A stretch of DNA of 64,000 bases from contig JAFZIZ010000008.1 in NCBI GenBank assembly GCA_017554145.1, positions 186,001-250,000 on the forward strand, in the 5' to 3' direction. The stretch is from Prevotella sp. GTDB lineage: Bacteria > Bacteroidota > Bacteroidia > Bacteroidales > Bacteroidaceae. The notes under the pieces were generated by a model. The model searched no databases and was not told the origin of the DNA. It saw only the letters and a program-made list of their open reading frames with translations. This document shows, piece by piece, positions 16,318-26,000 of the stretch. A program made the translations under genes and the position numbers. Position 1 is the stretch's first letter. Each line of letters begins with the position of its first letter.

Positions 16318-16450
16318 AAGTACTATACTTACGAGGCATAAACTATATACTTAGCACTCGTAAACTATATACTTTCCTAAAGCGTTTTTACTAGACCGAA
16401 GAGGAAAACTTTTTCCTCCGAAGGGGAAAAAAATTTCCTCCGAAGAGGAG
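16288..16450. repeat. Two families of short direct repeats before the GIN-domain gene
   Basis: TAAACTATATA is followed by TTA, CTTA or CTTT in three copies (about 16289, 16339, 16364), with an offset of about 25 bases between the last two. Next come two copies of TTTCCTCCGAAG followed by purines (about 16408-16450), which can also fold as GGAGGAAA-type hairpins. No genes are visible here. These repeats fill most of the gap up to 16542. Confidence 0.5.
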
Positions 16451-16542
16451 AAAAACACCATATTTTTGCCACCTCATGCAACTTTTGGGCTATCTTTTGC
16501 GTCTAATAGACAAAAGAATAACTTAAAAATAAGAGAAAGTTT

Positions 16543-17274
16543 ATGAAAAAAGCAGTATTACTGATTGTGTGCGGAATGATGGTTCTGACAGCATGTAGGT
16601 TTAATTGGAATGGTTTGGAAACAATCAAGCCAAGTGATAACATCGTCAAGAAGGAGTATAAACTCGACAAGTTTACGGAAGTCGCCATCCATGTGTTTGC
16701 ACAGGTAAAAATAGTCCACGATGAAGCAAAGGACGGTCTCGTAGTATTCTCTGCTCCAGATAATTACATCGATTTGTTTAGTTTTGAGAGCAAGGACGAG
16801 ACATTGGATATCAAGTTTGCAAAAGACAATGTCAATATCGAAGGAAAAAACGTCAAGATAACGGTCTATACCGCCGACTTGCTGAAGATTGACAACAGCG
16901 GTGCTGCCACCGTATCACTCGACAAACTGGATACAGACACGCTGGAGGTTGTAAACTCAGGTGTCGGTAGTTTCAGTCTGAAGATGATACTGGCAGACAA
17001 AGTGTACGTTAGATGCAGTGGCGTAGGCGACATTACGATAGACGGCGAAACACTCGATGCTGAACTGTCATGTAGCGGTGTGGGCAACATCGATGCCAAG
17101 CAACTGAAGGCACGCAACGTGAAGGCCAGCGTTACTGGCGTAGGTGGTATCTCATGCTATGCCTCTGAATATATCGACGGCAAAGTGACAGGCGTAGGAG
17201 GACTCAAATATGCTGGTCATCCTAAGAAAAAGAACCTGGGCAAGCACCTGACAGGCGGTATATCAGAAATCTAA
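16543..17274 (+). CDS. GIN-domain (DUF2807) lipoprotein
   Basis: The 243-residue product has a lipoprotein signal peptide ending in LTAC (Cys18) and a right-handed repeat of short beta strands with SGVGxxx and GVGxxx steps (IDNSGAATVSL, CSGVGDITIDG, SCSGVGNIDA, VTGVGGISC). This is the head-GIN/DUF2807 putative auto-transporter adhesin family, whose exact role is unknown. A near-consensus -7 box (TATCTTTTG, one base longer than TAnnTTTG) stands about 45 bases upstream. It converges with alanine dehydrogenase with a two-base gap and no visible terminator between them. Confidence 0.85.
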   Translation: MKKAVLLIVCGMMVLTACRFNWNGLETIKPSDNIVKKEYKLDKFTEVAIHVFAQVKIVHDEAKDGLVVFSAPDNYIDLFSFESKDETLDIKFAKDNVNIEGKNVKITVYTADLLKIDNSGAATVSLDKLDTDTLEVVNSGVGSFSLKMILADKVYVRCSGVGDITIDGETLDAELSCSGVGNIDAKQLKARNVKASVTGVGGISCYASEYIDGKVTGVGGLKYAGHPKKKNLGKHLTGGISEI

Positions 17275-17276
17275 GA

Positions 17277-18383
17277 TTACAGTTCCAACGGCGTATAGTC
17301 CAATCCCCATACTTTAGCAACTGCCTCGTAGGTACACTTGCCATCCACCATATTGACACCACGAGCCAGAGAACGGTCGTCGCGACAAGCCTGTTGCCAA
17401 CCCTTATCTGCCAAGGCGATAGCATAGCGCAGCGTGGCGTTGGTGAGGGCGATGGTAGAGGTGTTAGGCACAGCACCCGGGATATTGGCTACGGCATAAT
17501 GGATGATGCCATCGATGTCATAAACAGGCTCACTATGTGTCGTAGGATGGGATGTCTCGAAGCAGCCACCCTGGTCGATGGCGACATCTACCAATACCGT
17601 TCCCTTTTCCATCAGCGAGAGCATATCCTTCGTTATCAGTTTGGGTGCAGCGTCGCCAGGGATGAGTACAGAGCCGATAACGACATCAACGGTTGGTAAT
17701 TCCTGACGGATATTATGTTCCGATGAGTAAAGTGTATGCACATTGGCAGGCAACTCGGCAGCGAGTTGTTTCAGTCGGGGCAGTGAGACATCGGTAATCG
17801 TGACATCGGCACCCATGCCGGCAGCGATACGTGCAGCCGCCTCGCCTACCGTTCCACCACCAAGGACAAGGACCTTGGCAGGCTTCACACCAGGAACACC
17901 AGCCATCAACTTACCCTTGCCACCCTTGGTCTTCTGAAGATAATAGGCTCCATTCTGGGCTGCCATACGACCAGCCACCTCACTCATCGGGATGAGCAAC
18001 GGCAACGCACGATTGTCAAGTTCTACTGTCTCGTAGGCGATACACGTAGCTCCGCTCTTCAGCATCGCATGTGTCAGTTCCTCCTCACAAGCGAAATGGA
18101 AGTAGGTGAACAACACCTGTCCCTTGCGTACCAACGGATATTCTGGGGCAATAGGCTCCTTCACCTTCACAATCATCTCCGCTTTGGCATAGACATCCTC
18201 GATAGTCGGCAGAATCTGTGCGCCGACTTTCTGATACTGCTCGTCGCTGAAACCACTGCCCTCCCCTGCAGTATGCTGTACGAAGACCTGATGTCCACGT
18301 CTTACCAACTCGGCAACACCTGACGGTGTCATGCCCACACGATTCTCATTGTTCTTGATTTCTTTGGGAACTCCAACTATCAT
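17277..18383 (-). CDS. ald: Alanine dehydrogenase
   Basis: The 368-residue protein matches alanine dehydrogenase along its whole length: GVPKEIKNNENRVGMTPSGV at the start, TYFHFA with the catalytic His near residue 95, and the Rossmann motif LVLGGGTVGEAAARIAAGMGA (about 170-190). It interconverts L-alanine with pyruvate and ammonia using NAD. The length is normal. On the minus strand a promoter with TATATTTG (18424-18431) and TTGG 19 bases further up (18451-18454) precedes it. Confidence 0.95.
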   Translation of the reverse strand: MIVGVPKEIKNNENRVGMTPSGVAELVRRGHQVFVQHTAGEGSGFSDEQYQKVGAQILPTIEDVYAKAEMIVKVKEPIAPEYPLVRKGQVLFTYFHFACEEELTHAMLKSGATCIAYETVELDNRALPLLIPMSEVAGRMAAQNGAYYLQKTKGGKGKLMAGVPGVKPAKVLVLGGGTVGEAAARIAAGMGADVTITDVSLPRLKQLAAELPANVHTLYSSEHNIRQELPTVDVVIGSVLIPGDAAPKLITKDMLSLMEKGTVLVDVAIDQGGCFETSHPTTHSEPVYDIDGIIHYAVANIPGAVPNTSTIALTNATLRYAIALADKGWQQACRDDRSLARGVNMVDGKCTYEAVAKVWGLDYTPLEL

Positions 18384-18423
18384 ATCATTCAGATTTTAGT
18401 TAATACACAATAGATTGATGTCG

Positions 18424-18454
18424 CAAATATACACATTATCTGCGATATAACCAA
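18424..18454 (-). promoter_or_regulatory. Promoter of ald
   Basis: TTGG (18451-18454), 19 bases, TATATTTG (18424-18431) on the minus strand. Confidence 0.6.
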
Positions 18455-18473
18455 TCTTTTACCTCGTTTTTTA

Positions 18474-18505
18474 TTTGCATATCCCAAAAAATCTTCGTAA
18501 CTTCG
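18474..18505 (+). promoter_or_regulatory. Promoter of the DUF3298 lipoprotein
   Basis: TTTG (18474-18477), 20 bases, TAACTTCG (18498-18505, one mismatch to TAnnTTTG). It ends eight bases before the ATG at 18514, so the message is nearly leaderless. This fixes the start codon. Confidence 0.6.
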
Positions 18506-18513
18506 CAGCCAAT

Positions 18514-19308
18514 ATGAAGAAAAAACATTACTTGATTGGAATGATGACCCTCGTACTCGCGGCTTGCGGAGGCGGCGAGGGAGGCGGTATCTTCACCAGT
18601 AGCAGCATCGATATGGATGAGGCGAAAGCAACGAAAGCAGTGCCTATCCTCAACGAAAACAACGCTCCCCAGTGTCAGATGAACCTGCAGGTGAAATACA
18701 TGAAAGGCAATGACGAGGTGGCCAAAAACATCAACGATGCCATCACGGAACGACTGTTCCAGATGACAAACCTGCCTGTACAACAGGCTGTCGACTCGTT
18801 TGCCAATAATTATACCCACGAGTATCAGAAAAACATGGCACCACTCTATCGGGAAGACCGTGGTGACCAGGCGAAGCGCGCATGGTATGAATACCGCTAT
18901 ACCATCGAGACGGATGCCAAAAGGGGCAAGGACGACTGCATCGTGTATACCATCGACCTCGATATGTTTGAAGGCGGTGCCCACCCCATCCACCAACAAC
19001 TCGTGATGAACTTCGACAAGAAGACGGGTAAGCAAATCAAACTCGACGATATCTTCGTACAAGGCTACCAGTATCCGTTGAACGACCTGTTGATGGAGGA
19101 ACTGAAGAAACTAACGAAATGCAAGTCACTCGACGAACTGCACGAACAGGACTACCTGTTGACGATGGATATCTATGCGCCCCAGAACTTCATCTTGGGT
19201 GACGACGAGATCACCTTCATCTATAATCCCTACGAGATAGCACCCTATTCGAAGGGTAATACGGAGTTGACATTGTCGTACTCGAAATTGGAAAAATTGA
19301 TGAAGTAA
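18514..19308 (+). CDS. RsiV-like DUF3298/DUF4163 lipoprotein
   Basis: The 264-residue product has a lipoprotein signal (LVLAACGGG, Cys18) and the DUF3298-type C-terminal part: EGGAHPIHQQLVMNFDKKTG, IKLDDIFV, FTFIYNPYEIAPY-like end. Related domains occur in the B. subtilis anti-sigma factor RsiV, but this copy has no anti-sigma part and is a free lipoprotein, so the function is open. The start at 18514 follows the lipoprotein signal and the promoter position. It is first in a run with rsmG (one base between) and the MBL hydrolase. Confidence 0.8.
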   Translation: MKKKHYLIGMMTLVLAACGGGEGGGIFTSSSIDMDEAKATKAVPILNENNAPQCQMNLQVKYMKGNDEVAKNINDAITERLFQMTNLPVQQAVDSFANNYTHEYQKNMAPLYREDRGDQAKRAWYEYRYTIETDAKRGKDDCIVYTIDLDMFEGGAHPIHQQLVMNFDKKTGKQIKLDDIFVQGYQYPLNDLLMEELKKLTKCKSLDELHEQDYLLTMDIYAPQNFILGDDEITFIYNPYEIAPYSKGNTELTLSYSKLEKLMK

Positions 19309-19309
19309 G

Positions 19310-19930
19310 ATGGAAGAGATATTCAAATATTTTCCGGAATTATCGGAGGAGCAACGGCGACAGATAGCTGCACTGGATGGGCTCTATCGCGACTGGAACG
19401 CGAAGATCAACGTCATATCGCGCAAGGATATCGATAATCTCTATGAGCATCATGTGCTTCATTCGATGGCGATAGCGAAGATCATCAACTTCCGTGCAGG
19501 CAGTAAGATTCTCGACTTCGGTACGGGTGGCGGTTTCCCAGGTATTCCTCTTGCCATCCTTTTCCCAGAATGTACCTTTAAACTCATTGATGGAACGGGT
19601 AAGAAGATTCGTGTGGCGCAAGAGGTTTGCAATGCTATCGGACTGAAGAACTGTCATCCAGAACATCTGCGTGGTGAGGAGGAGAAAGGGAAATACGACT
19701 TCATCGTCAGTCGTGCCGTGATGCCCCTGCCCGACCTGATGAAGATTGTGAAGAAGAACATCGCGAAAGAACAGCGTAATGCCCTGCCTAACGGTGTGAT
19801 TTGTCTGAAAGGCGGTAACCTGCAGGCAGAGACCTATCCGTATCGTAACATTGTGGAAATCACAGAGATTAGCACTTTCTTCCAAGAGGAATGGTTTAAG
19901 GAGAAAAACATCATCTATCTGCCATGCTGA
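19310..19930 (+). CDS. rsmG: 16S rRNA (guanine-N7) methyltransferase
   Basis: The 206-residue protein has the RsmG/GidB pattern: NVISRKDIDNLYEHHVLHS, the SAM-binding motif ILDFGTGGGFPGIPLAI, and VSRAVMPLPDL. It methylates N7 of the conserved G527 of 16S rRNA. The gene follows the lipoprotein gene by one base and overlaps the next gene by seven bases. Confidence 0.93.
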   Translation: MEEIFKYFPELSEEQRRQIAALDGLYRDWNAKINVISRKDIDNLYEHHVLHSMAIAKIINFRAGSKILDFGTGGGFPGIPLAILFPECTFKLIDGTGKKIRVAQEVCNAIGLKNCHPEHLRGEEEKGKYDFIVSRAVMPLPDLMKIVKKNIAKEQRNALPNGVICLKGGNLQAETYPYRNIVEITEISTFFQEEWFKEKNIIYLPC

Positions 19931-20565
19931 ACGTCAAGCGAATTGAATGTAATATGTTGCAGGAGAACTGCTACATCGTGAGCGACGAGACCAAAGAGTG
20001 CGTCATCATCGACTGTGGAGCATACTACCAACACGAGCGCGATGCCCTCTGTAACTATATCAAAGACAACGGTCTGAAGCCCGTCCACCTGTTAGCGACC
20101 CACGGACACCTTGACCATAACTGGGGCAACCATGCCATCTATGAGGCATTCGGTCTGAAGGTAGAGTCGATGAGCGAGGATGCTTTCCTGATAGAACACC
20201 TGAACAAACAAGGCGAAGACCTGTTTGGCATCCATCTGCAAGAAGAGGAAGCCCCTGTAGGACACTACTTCGCAAAAGACGAAGAGATACATTTCGGCAG
20301 TCATACCTTCACCATTCTGCATACCCCAGGCCATACGCCAGGAGGTTGCGTCTATTATTGTGAGGCAGAGAAAACGGCATTCACAGGTGACACACTGTTT
20401 CGCATGAGTATCGGACGTACCGATTTCGAGGGTGGCAGTTGGCAACAAATGATGGAAAGTCTGCGAAGGCTCGCTAAACTTCCTACAGACACTACATTCT
20501 ATTGCGGTCACGGTCCCCAGACTACTTTGGCTGAGGAACTGCAATACAATCCCTATTTGAGATAA
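19924..20565 (+). CDS. MBL-fold metal hydrolase (glyoxalase II-like)
   Basis: The 213-residue protein shows the metallo-beta-lactamase motif THGHLDHNWG, the later HTPGHTPGG, FTGDTLF and CGHGPQTT, giving the residues for two metal ions. It resembles the YcbL/glyoxalase II branch, which hydrolyses thioesters such as S-lactoylglutathione. Since Bacteroidales usually lack glutathione, the true substrate is uncertain. Translation is coupled to rsmG by a seven-base overlap. Its 3' end overlaps the convergent ATP-grasp gene by 13 bases. Confidence 0.88.
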   Translation: MLNVKRIECNMLQENCYIVSDETKECVIIDCGAYYQHERDALCNYIKDNGLKPVHLLATHGHLDHNWGNHAIYEAFGLKVESMSEDAFLIEHLNKQGEDLFGIHLQEEEAPVGHYFAKDEEIHFGSHTFTILHTPGHTPGGCVYYCEAEKTAFTGDTLFRMSIGRTDFEGGSWQQMMESLRRLAKLPTDTTFYCGHGPQTTLAEELQYNPYLR

Positions 20566-21620
20566 AGTTTACGGATTCTGAGTTTATAGTTATCCAGATA
20601 TTCGATACGCATCACCTTACGGACATCATCGTCGGTAGGGGTAAGGGCCAATGCTACATGTCCCATCGTACGGCGAAGATTGATTTCCACACACGGATGC
20701 AGGAAGCATCCGTCACACTCCACATTCCTCACTCCACATTCCTCATTCCTTACTATCATCATGTCGATACCGAAGGGACCACGATAGTTGCCCAATGACA
20801 ACGTGCTGCATATCTTCTGCTGGATGGTATCAAGTAAATCGAGAGACACATAACGGCTCATCATCTCTCGCTTGGTCTGTTCTGTGGCAAGGATATTTCC
20901 CGTATAGGCGCCATTGGCAGTATGAAACAGCGAGAGACCGAGATAACGGATACCTTCATCGGTCGCCTCAAACTCCATACCAAAGTCCTTCACCTTCTGA
21001 TAGTAAGGCTCTGCCATCACTCCACCTTGACTCGCCAACAGGTTGCGTAGCCATCCACGATGATAGTCATTTAATTCACCCTCGATAAAACGGATGCCAC
21101 GACCACTGGAACTCCAAGGGGCTTTCAATACCAAACGGGGATGTAACGACAACTGGTGCATGACTGCCTCTTCCGACTCACAAAGCACCGACTCGCCTAT
21201 CAGTCCTTCGCCTTGCAATTGACGTAACAAGGCGGCGGATGTCTGTCGATGGGACAACTGTCGTATCTCAGCGATAGTCGCTTCTGTAGGCAACAACGCC
21301 TCGTCTACCCCAGCCCTTAACAACTGATGGCGCAAGGCGGCATCCCATCCCCAAGGCTCCACAGCATCAATAGGAAGGGCAGACAACTGAGACTTTGTCA
21401 CAAACTCTGCCTGACACTGACGTCCTCTGGCAGCTCTACGGAAAGCCCGTGAGGCATAATTGATATCCTCCACTAACACAACATCGCCCTCTGCTGCCCA
21501 CAAAGCAGGCAGGAAACACAAGTCTGCACGCAACTGACGACCTGCATGCGGAGCAGTGAAATTGGTAAGATTACTTGCCAACGCAATATCGTGTTCTGGA
21601 TTGAAGATATGTAGTTTCAT
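20553..21620 (-). CDS. ATP-grasp-like protein of unknown substrate
   Basis: The 355-residue protein begins KLHIFNPEHDIALA and contains an ATP-grasp-like core: LVLKAPWSSSGRGIRFIEG (about 180-200), GPFGIDMMIV and EINLRRTMGHVA with the metal-binding Glu-Asn pair. ATP-grasp enzymes join a carboxylate to an amine or thiol through an acyl-phosphate. The substrate here is unknown. A heptamer array (20716-20750) is read in frame as RNEECGVRNVEC (about residues 290-302) just before the EINLRR motif, next to a CGGATGC/GCATCCG hairpin. The insertion lies in a loop, so activity may be retained. The -7 box TACCTTTG is at 21640-21647 on the minus strand. Confidence 0.6.
   Translation of the reverse strand: MKLHIFNPEHDIALASNLTNFTAPHAGRQLRADLCFLPALWAAEGDVVLVEDINYASRAFRRAARGRQCQAEFVTKSQLSALPIDAVEPWGWDAALRHQLLRAGVDEALLPTEATIAEIRQLSHRQTSAALLRQLQGEGLIGESVLCESEEAVMHQLSLHPRLVLKAPWSSSGRGIRFIEGELNDYHRGWLRNLLASQGGVMAEPYYQKVKDFGMEFEATDEGIRYLGLSLFHTANGAYTGNILATEQTKREMMSRYVSLDLLDTIQQKICSTLSLGNYRGPFGIDMMIVRNEECGVRNVECDGCFLHPCVEINLRRTMGHVALALTPTDDDVRKVMRIEYLDNYKLRIRKLYLK
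20694..20750. repeat. Hairpin plus heptamer array inside the ATP-grasp gene
   Basis: CGGATGC-AGGAA-GCATCCG (20694-20712) is followed by five heptamers at 20716-20750: CACTCCA, CATTCCT, CACTCCA, CATTCCT, CATTCCT. They are translated in frame on the minus strand. Confidence 0.85.
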
Positions 21621-21639
21621 TTCCTTTGCAAATCCATTG

Positions 21640-21647
21640 CAAAGGTA
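21640..21647 (-). promoter_or_regulatory. -7 element of the ATP-grasp gene
   Basis: TACCTTTG on the minus strand, 19 bases before the start codon. Confidence 0.5.
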
Positions 21648-21727
21648 CTAAATAAGTTGCAAAATGTTATTTTTTTATTTACATAAATCAAAAAATGTGT
21701 TTTTTTACAAGATTTTGCTATCTCCGC

Positions 21728-21758
21728 TTTGCAAATTACAAAAATCTTAGTACCTTTG
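21728..21758 (+). promoter_or_regulatory. Promoter of the AAA ATPase
   Basis: TTTG (21728-21731), 19 bases, TACCTTTG (21751-21758), 27 bases before the ATG at 21786. Because the promoter lies within the upstream extension of the frame, the longer start is excluded. Confidence 0.7.
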
Positions 21759-21785
21759 CATTCGTTTTTTAACATTATTATAATA

Positions 21786-22973
21786 ATGGAGGCTTTTTTC
21801 CGTACGCATCGTTACTTGGTAGAGCATGTAAATGCCCCTGTTCATCGCACCCTGATGGATGAGATAGACTGGAGCGACCGCTTGATTGGTATTAAGGGTA
21901 CACGTGGCGTTGGTAAGACGACTTTCCTACTGCAATATGCAAAAGAGCATTTTGATGTCCAGGACAAGCAGTGTCTCTACATCAACATGAACAACTTCTA
22001 CTTTCAGGAGCGTGGTATTGCAGACTTTGCAGGAGAGTTCTATCACAAAGGCGGTCGTGTGCTACTGATTGACCAAGTATTCAAGCAGCCCGACTGGTCG
22101 AAGGAACTGCGCCGATGTTACGACGAGCATCCAGGGCTGAAGATTGTCTTCACTGGTTCCAGTGTGATGCGTCTGAAAGAAGAGAATCCCGAACTGAACG
22201 GTATCGTAAAGAGTTACAACCTGCGCGGCTTCTCGTTCCGAGAGTTTATCAATCTGAAGACTGGTAATACCTTCAAGCCTTACACCCTTGATGACATTCT
22301 GCACAATCACGAACACATCATCAAGCAGATTCTACCCAAAGCCTCCCCCAACAAGTATTTTCAGGATTACATCCATCATGGTTTCTATCCCTTCTTCCAA
22401 GAGGACCGAAACTACAGCGAGAACTTGCTGAAAACAATGAACATGATGACAGAGGTAGATATTCTGCTCATCAAACAGATAGAACTGAAGTATCTCACTA
22501 GAATCAAGAAACTGTTCTACCAACTGGCAGAAGAGGGCCCCAAGGCTCCTAATGTCAGCAAACTCGCCAAACAGATCAGTACGAGTCGTGCTACCGTGAT
22601 GAACTATATCAAATACCTCACTGATGCGCGACTGCTCAATATGATCTATCCTGTGGGCGAAGACTTCCCCAAGAAGCCTGCCAAAGTGATGCTCCATAAC
22701 TCCAACTTGCTCTATGCTATCTATCCTATCCATGTGGATAAGCAGACAGCAATGGAAACGTTCTTCGTGAACTCGCTATGGAAGGATCATAAGGTGAATC
22801 AGGGTTCGCGCGATTCCGTCTATATCGTGGATGACAAACTCAAGTTCCGTGTCTGTGATGCCGATGCGCATAACAAAATAAGATATACACCTGATACGAT
22901 TTATGCACGCTATAACACGGAAATCGGAAAGGATAACCAGATACCTTTGTGGTTGTTGGGATTCTTGTATTAA
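21786..22973 (+). CDS. AAA-family ATPase with DUF4143-like C-terminus
   Basis: The 395-residue protein has Walker A GTRGVGKTTF (about residue 38), a Walker B-like strand VLLIDQV, the IVFTGSS sensor strand, a middle winged-helix part (SKLAKQISTSRATVMNYIKYL) and a C-terminal DUF4143-like domain. Such AAA_14/DUF4143 proteins are common in Bacteroidales and their role is unclear. In this family the Walker B strand normally reads hhhhDE. Here the Glu is Gln (codon CAA), which should slow ATP hydrolysis. The last residues differ from the usual nuclease-like C-terminus. Confidence 0.8.
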   Translation: MEAFFRTHRYLVEHVNAPVHRTLMDEIDWSDRLIGIKGTRGVGKTTFLLQYAKEHFDVQDKQCLYINMNNFYFQERGIADFAGEFYHKGGRVLLIDQVFKQPDWSKELRRCYDEHPGLKIVFTGSSVMRLKEENPELNGIVKSYNLRGFSFREFINLKTGNTFKPYTLDDILHNHEHIIKQILPKASPNKYFQDYIHHGFYPFFQEDRNYSENLLKTMNMMTEVDILLIKQIELKYLTRIKKLFYQLAEEGPKAPNVSKLAKQISTSRATVMNYIKYLTDARLLNMIYPVGEDFPKKPAKVMLHNSNLLYAIYPIHVDKQTAMETFFVNSLWKDHKVNQGSRDSVYIVDDKLKFRVCDADAHNKIRYTPDTIYARYNTEIGKDNQIPLWLLGFLY

Positions 22974-22974
22974 T

Positions 22975-23014
22975 CGAAATACCGAAATAACGTAATAACG
23001 ATATAACGAAATAT
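22975..23014 (+). repeat. Octamer array between the ATPase and PFOR genes
   Basis: Five tandem 8-base units: CGAAATAC, CGAAATAA, CGTAATAA, CGATATAA, CGAAATAT. The array occupies most of the 62-base gap. No TAnnTTTG promoter for the downstream gene was recognised in the gap. Confidence 0.85.
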
Positions 23015-23035
23015 ATTTTTTAATTTACTAAACAA

Positions 23036-26000
23036 ATGGCAAAAGAAAAGAAATTTATCACCTGTGATGGTAACGAGGCTGCGGCTCACGTGAGCTATAT
23101 GTTCTCGGAGGTAGCTGCTATCTACCCCATCACCCCGTCATCTCCTATGGCGGAGCATGTTGACGAGTGGGCTGCCCGTGGTCGTAAGAACCTCTGGGGC
23201 CAGAACGTCTCAGTTCAGGAAATGCAGTCAGAGGCTGGTGCTGCCGGTGCCGTTCACGGTTCACTGCAGGCTGGTGCTCTCACCACTACATTCACCGCTT
23301 CTCAGGGTCTTCTGTTGATGATCCCTAATATGTACAAGATTGCCGGTGAGTTGATTCCTTGCGTATTCGACGTTTCTGCCCGTACGCTGGCTTCTCACTC
23401 TCTCTGTATCTTCGGTGACCACCAGGACGTGATGGCATGCCGTCAGACTGGTTTCGCTATGCTCTGTGAGGGTTCTGTACAGGAGGTGATGGATATCACA
23501 GCTGTGGCTCACCTTGCATCTCTGGAGACCATGGTTCCGTTCGTAAACTTCTTCGACGGTTTCCGTACCTCTCATGAGTATCACAAGATTGAGTTGATGG
23601 ACCAGGAGGATATCCGTCCGCTCGTTAACGAAGAGTACATCAAGCGTTTCCGCGACCGTGCTATGTCGCCTGAGCGTCCTATCACACGTGGTACTGCTGA
23701 GAACCCCGAGACTTTCTTCACACACCGTGAGGCTTGTAACCCCTACTACGATTCAGTTCCCGAGGTAGTAGAGAAATACTTGGGTGAGATCTCTAAGATT
23801 ACCGGTCGTGAGTATCACCTCTTCTCATACTATGGAGCCAAGGATGCTGACCGCATGATTATCCTGATGGGTTCTGCTACTGATGCTGCCCGTGAGGCTA
23901 TCGACTACCTGAACGCTAACGGTCAGAAGGTTGGTATGATCTCTGTTCACCTCTATCGTCCGTTCTCTATCAAGCATCTGCTTGCTTCAGTTCCTAAGAC
24001 TGTTAAGCGTATTGCTGTACTCGATCGTACGAAAGAGCCCGGTGCTAATGGTGAGCCTCTGTACCTCGACGTAAAGGATGCTTATTACGATGTAGAGGAT
24101 CGTCCTCTGATCGTTGGCGGTCGCTACGGTCTTGGTTCTCACGATACCACTCCTGCTCAGATCATCAGCGTGTTCAACAACCTCGCTATGCCAGAGCCAA
24201 AGAACCACTTCACTATTGGTATCGTAGATGACGTTACCTTCACCTCTCTGCCCGCAGTTGAGGAGATTGCCCTCGGTGGTGCTGGCATGTTCCAGGCTAA
24301 GTTCTATGGTCTGGGTGCTGATGGTACCGTAGGTGCTAACAAGAACTCAGTAAAGATTATTGGTGACAACACCGACAAGTACTGTCAGGCTTACTTCTCT
24401 TACGACTCTAAGAAGTCAGGAGGTTTCACCTGCTCTCACCTGCGTTTCGGTGATACACCTATCCGTTCTACCTATCTAGTAACCACACCTAACTTCGTGG
24501 CTTGCCACGTTCAGGCTTACCTCCACATGTACGACGTAACACGTGGTTTGCAGGATGGCGGTACCTTCCTGCTAAACACCATCTTCGACGATGCTGAGTT
24601 GGAGAAGTTCATGCCTAACAAGGTAAAGCGCTATTTCGCACAACACAATATCACTGTTTACACCATCAACGCCACCAAGATTGCACAAGAGATTGGTCTG
24701 GGCAACCGCACCAACACCATCCTGCAGAGTGCCTTCTTCCGTATCACGGAGGTGATTCCTGTAGAGCTAGCTGTTGAGAAGATGAAGGCTGCTGCCTTGA
24801 AGTCTTACGGCGCTAAGGGTCAGGATGTAGTTGATTTGAACTATGCTGCTATTGACCGTGGTGGTGAGTACAAGAAGTTTGCTGTAAAGGCTGAGTGGGC
24901 TAACCTGCCAGATGATGCTGCTAAGGAGGATAATGCTCCTGCATTCGTTAAAGAGGTGGTTCGTCCTATCAACGCTCAGGCCGGCGATCTGCTGCCCGTC
25001 AGCACTTTCGCTAAGTTCGGCACTGCCGATGGTTCTTGGGAAGTTGGTACAGCCGCATACGAGAAGCGTGGTGTTGAGGCCTTCGTTCCTGCATGGAACA
25101 AAGACAACTGTATCCAGTGTAACCAGTGTGCTTACATCTGTCCTCACGCTGCTATCCGTCCGTTCGTTTTGACCGACGACGAGTTGAAGGGCTTCGAAAT
25201 CGACACTATCGAGATGAAGGCTCCTGCAGCTATGAAGGGTATGCACTTCGTTATCGAGCCTTCAGTACTCGACTGTCTGGGTTGCGGTAACTGTGCTGAT
25301 ATCTGCCCAGGTAATCCGAAGCTCGGTAAGGCCCTCACCATGGTACCATTCAACCCCGATGCTGCCGATATGAAGAAGATGGCTGCCGACTGGGACAAGC
25401 TTGTTAAGGTTCCCAGCAAGCAGGATCTCGTAGACATCCGTAGCAACGTGAAGAACTCTCAGTTCGCTCAGCCTCTGTTCGAGTTCTCAGGTGCTTGCTC
25501 TGGTTGCGGTGAGACTCCATACGTGAAGCTGATCAGCCAGCTGTTCGGTGATCGTCAGATGATTGCCAACGCTACAGGTTGTTCTTCTATCTACTCTGCT
25601 TCTATTCCTTCTACTCCTTACACGAAGAACGAGAAGGGTCAGGGTCCTGTATTCAACAACTCTCTGTTCGAGGACTTCTGTGAGTTCGGTCTCGGTATGG
25701 CTCTTGGTAACAAGAAGATGAAGGAGCGTGTAGCTAAGTTGCTGCAGGAGATGATCGACGGTAATGCCAGCGACGAGTATAAGGCTCTCGCTCAGGAGTG
25801 GATCGACAACAAGGAAGATGCCGACAAGACGAAGGAGATTGCTCCGAAACTGCGCAAGTGCATCGCTGAAAGCGCTGCCAAGGGTTGTCCCGTTTGCAAG
25901 GAGCTCCAGACGCTGGATCACTACCTTGTAAAGCGTTCACAGTGGATTATCGGTGGTGACGGTGCTTCTTATGATATCGGTTACGGTGGTCTCGACCACG

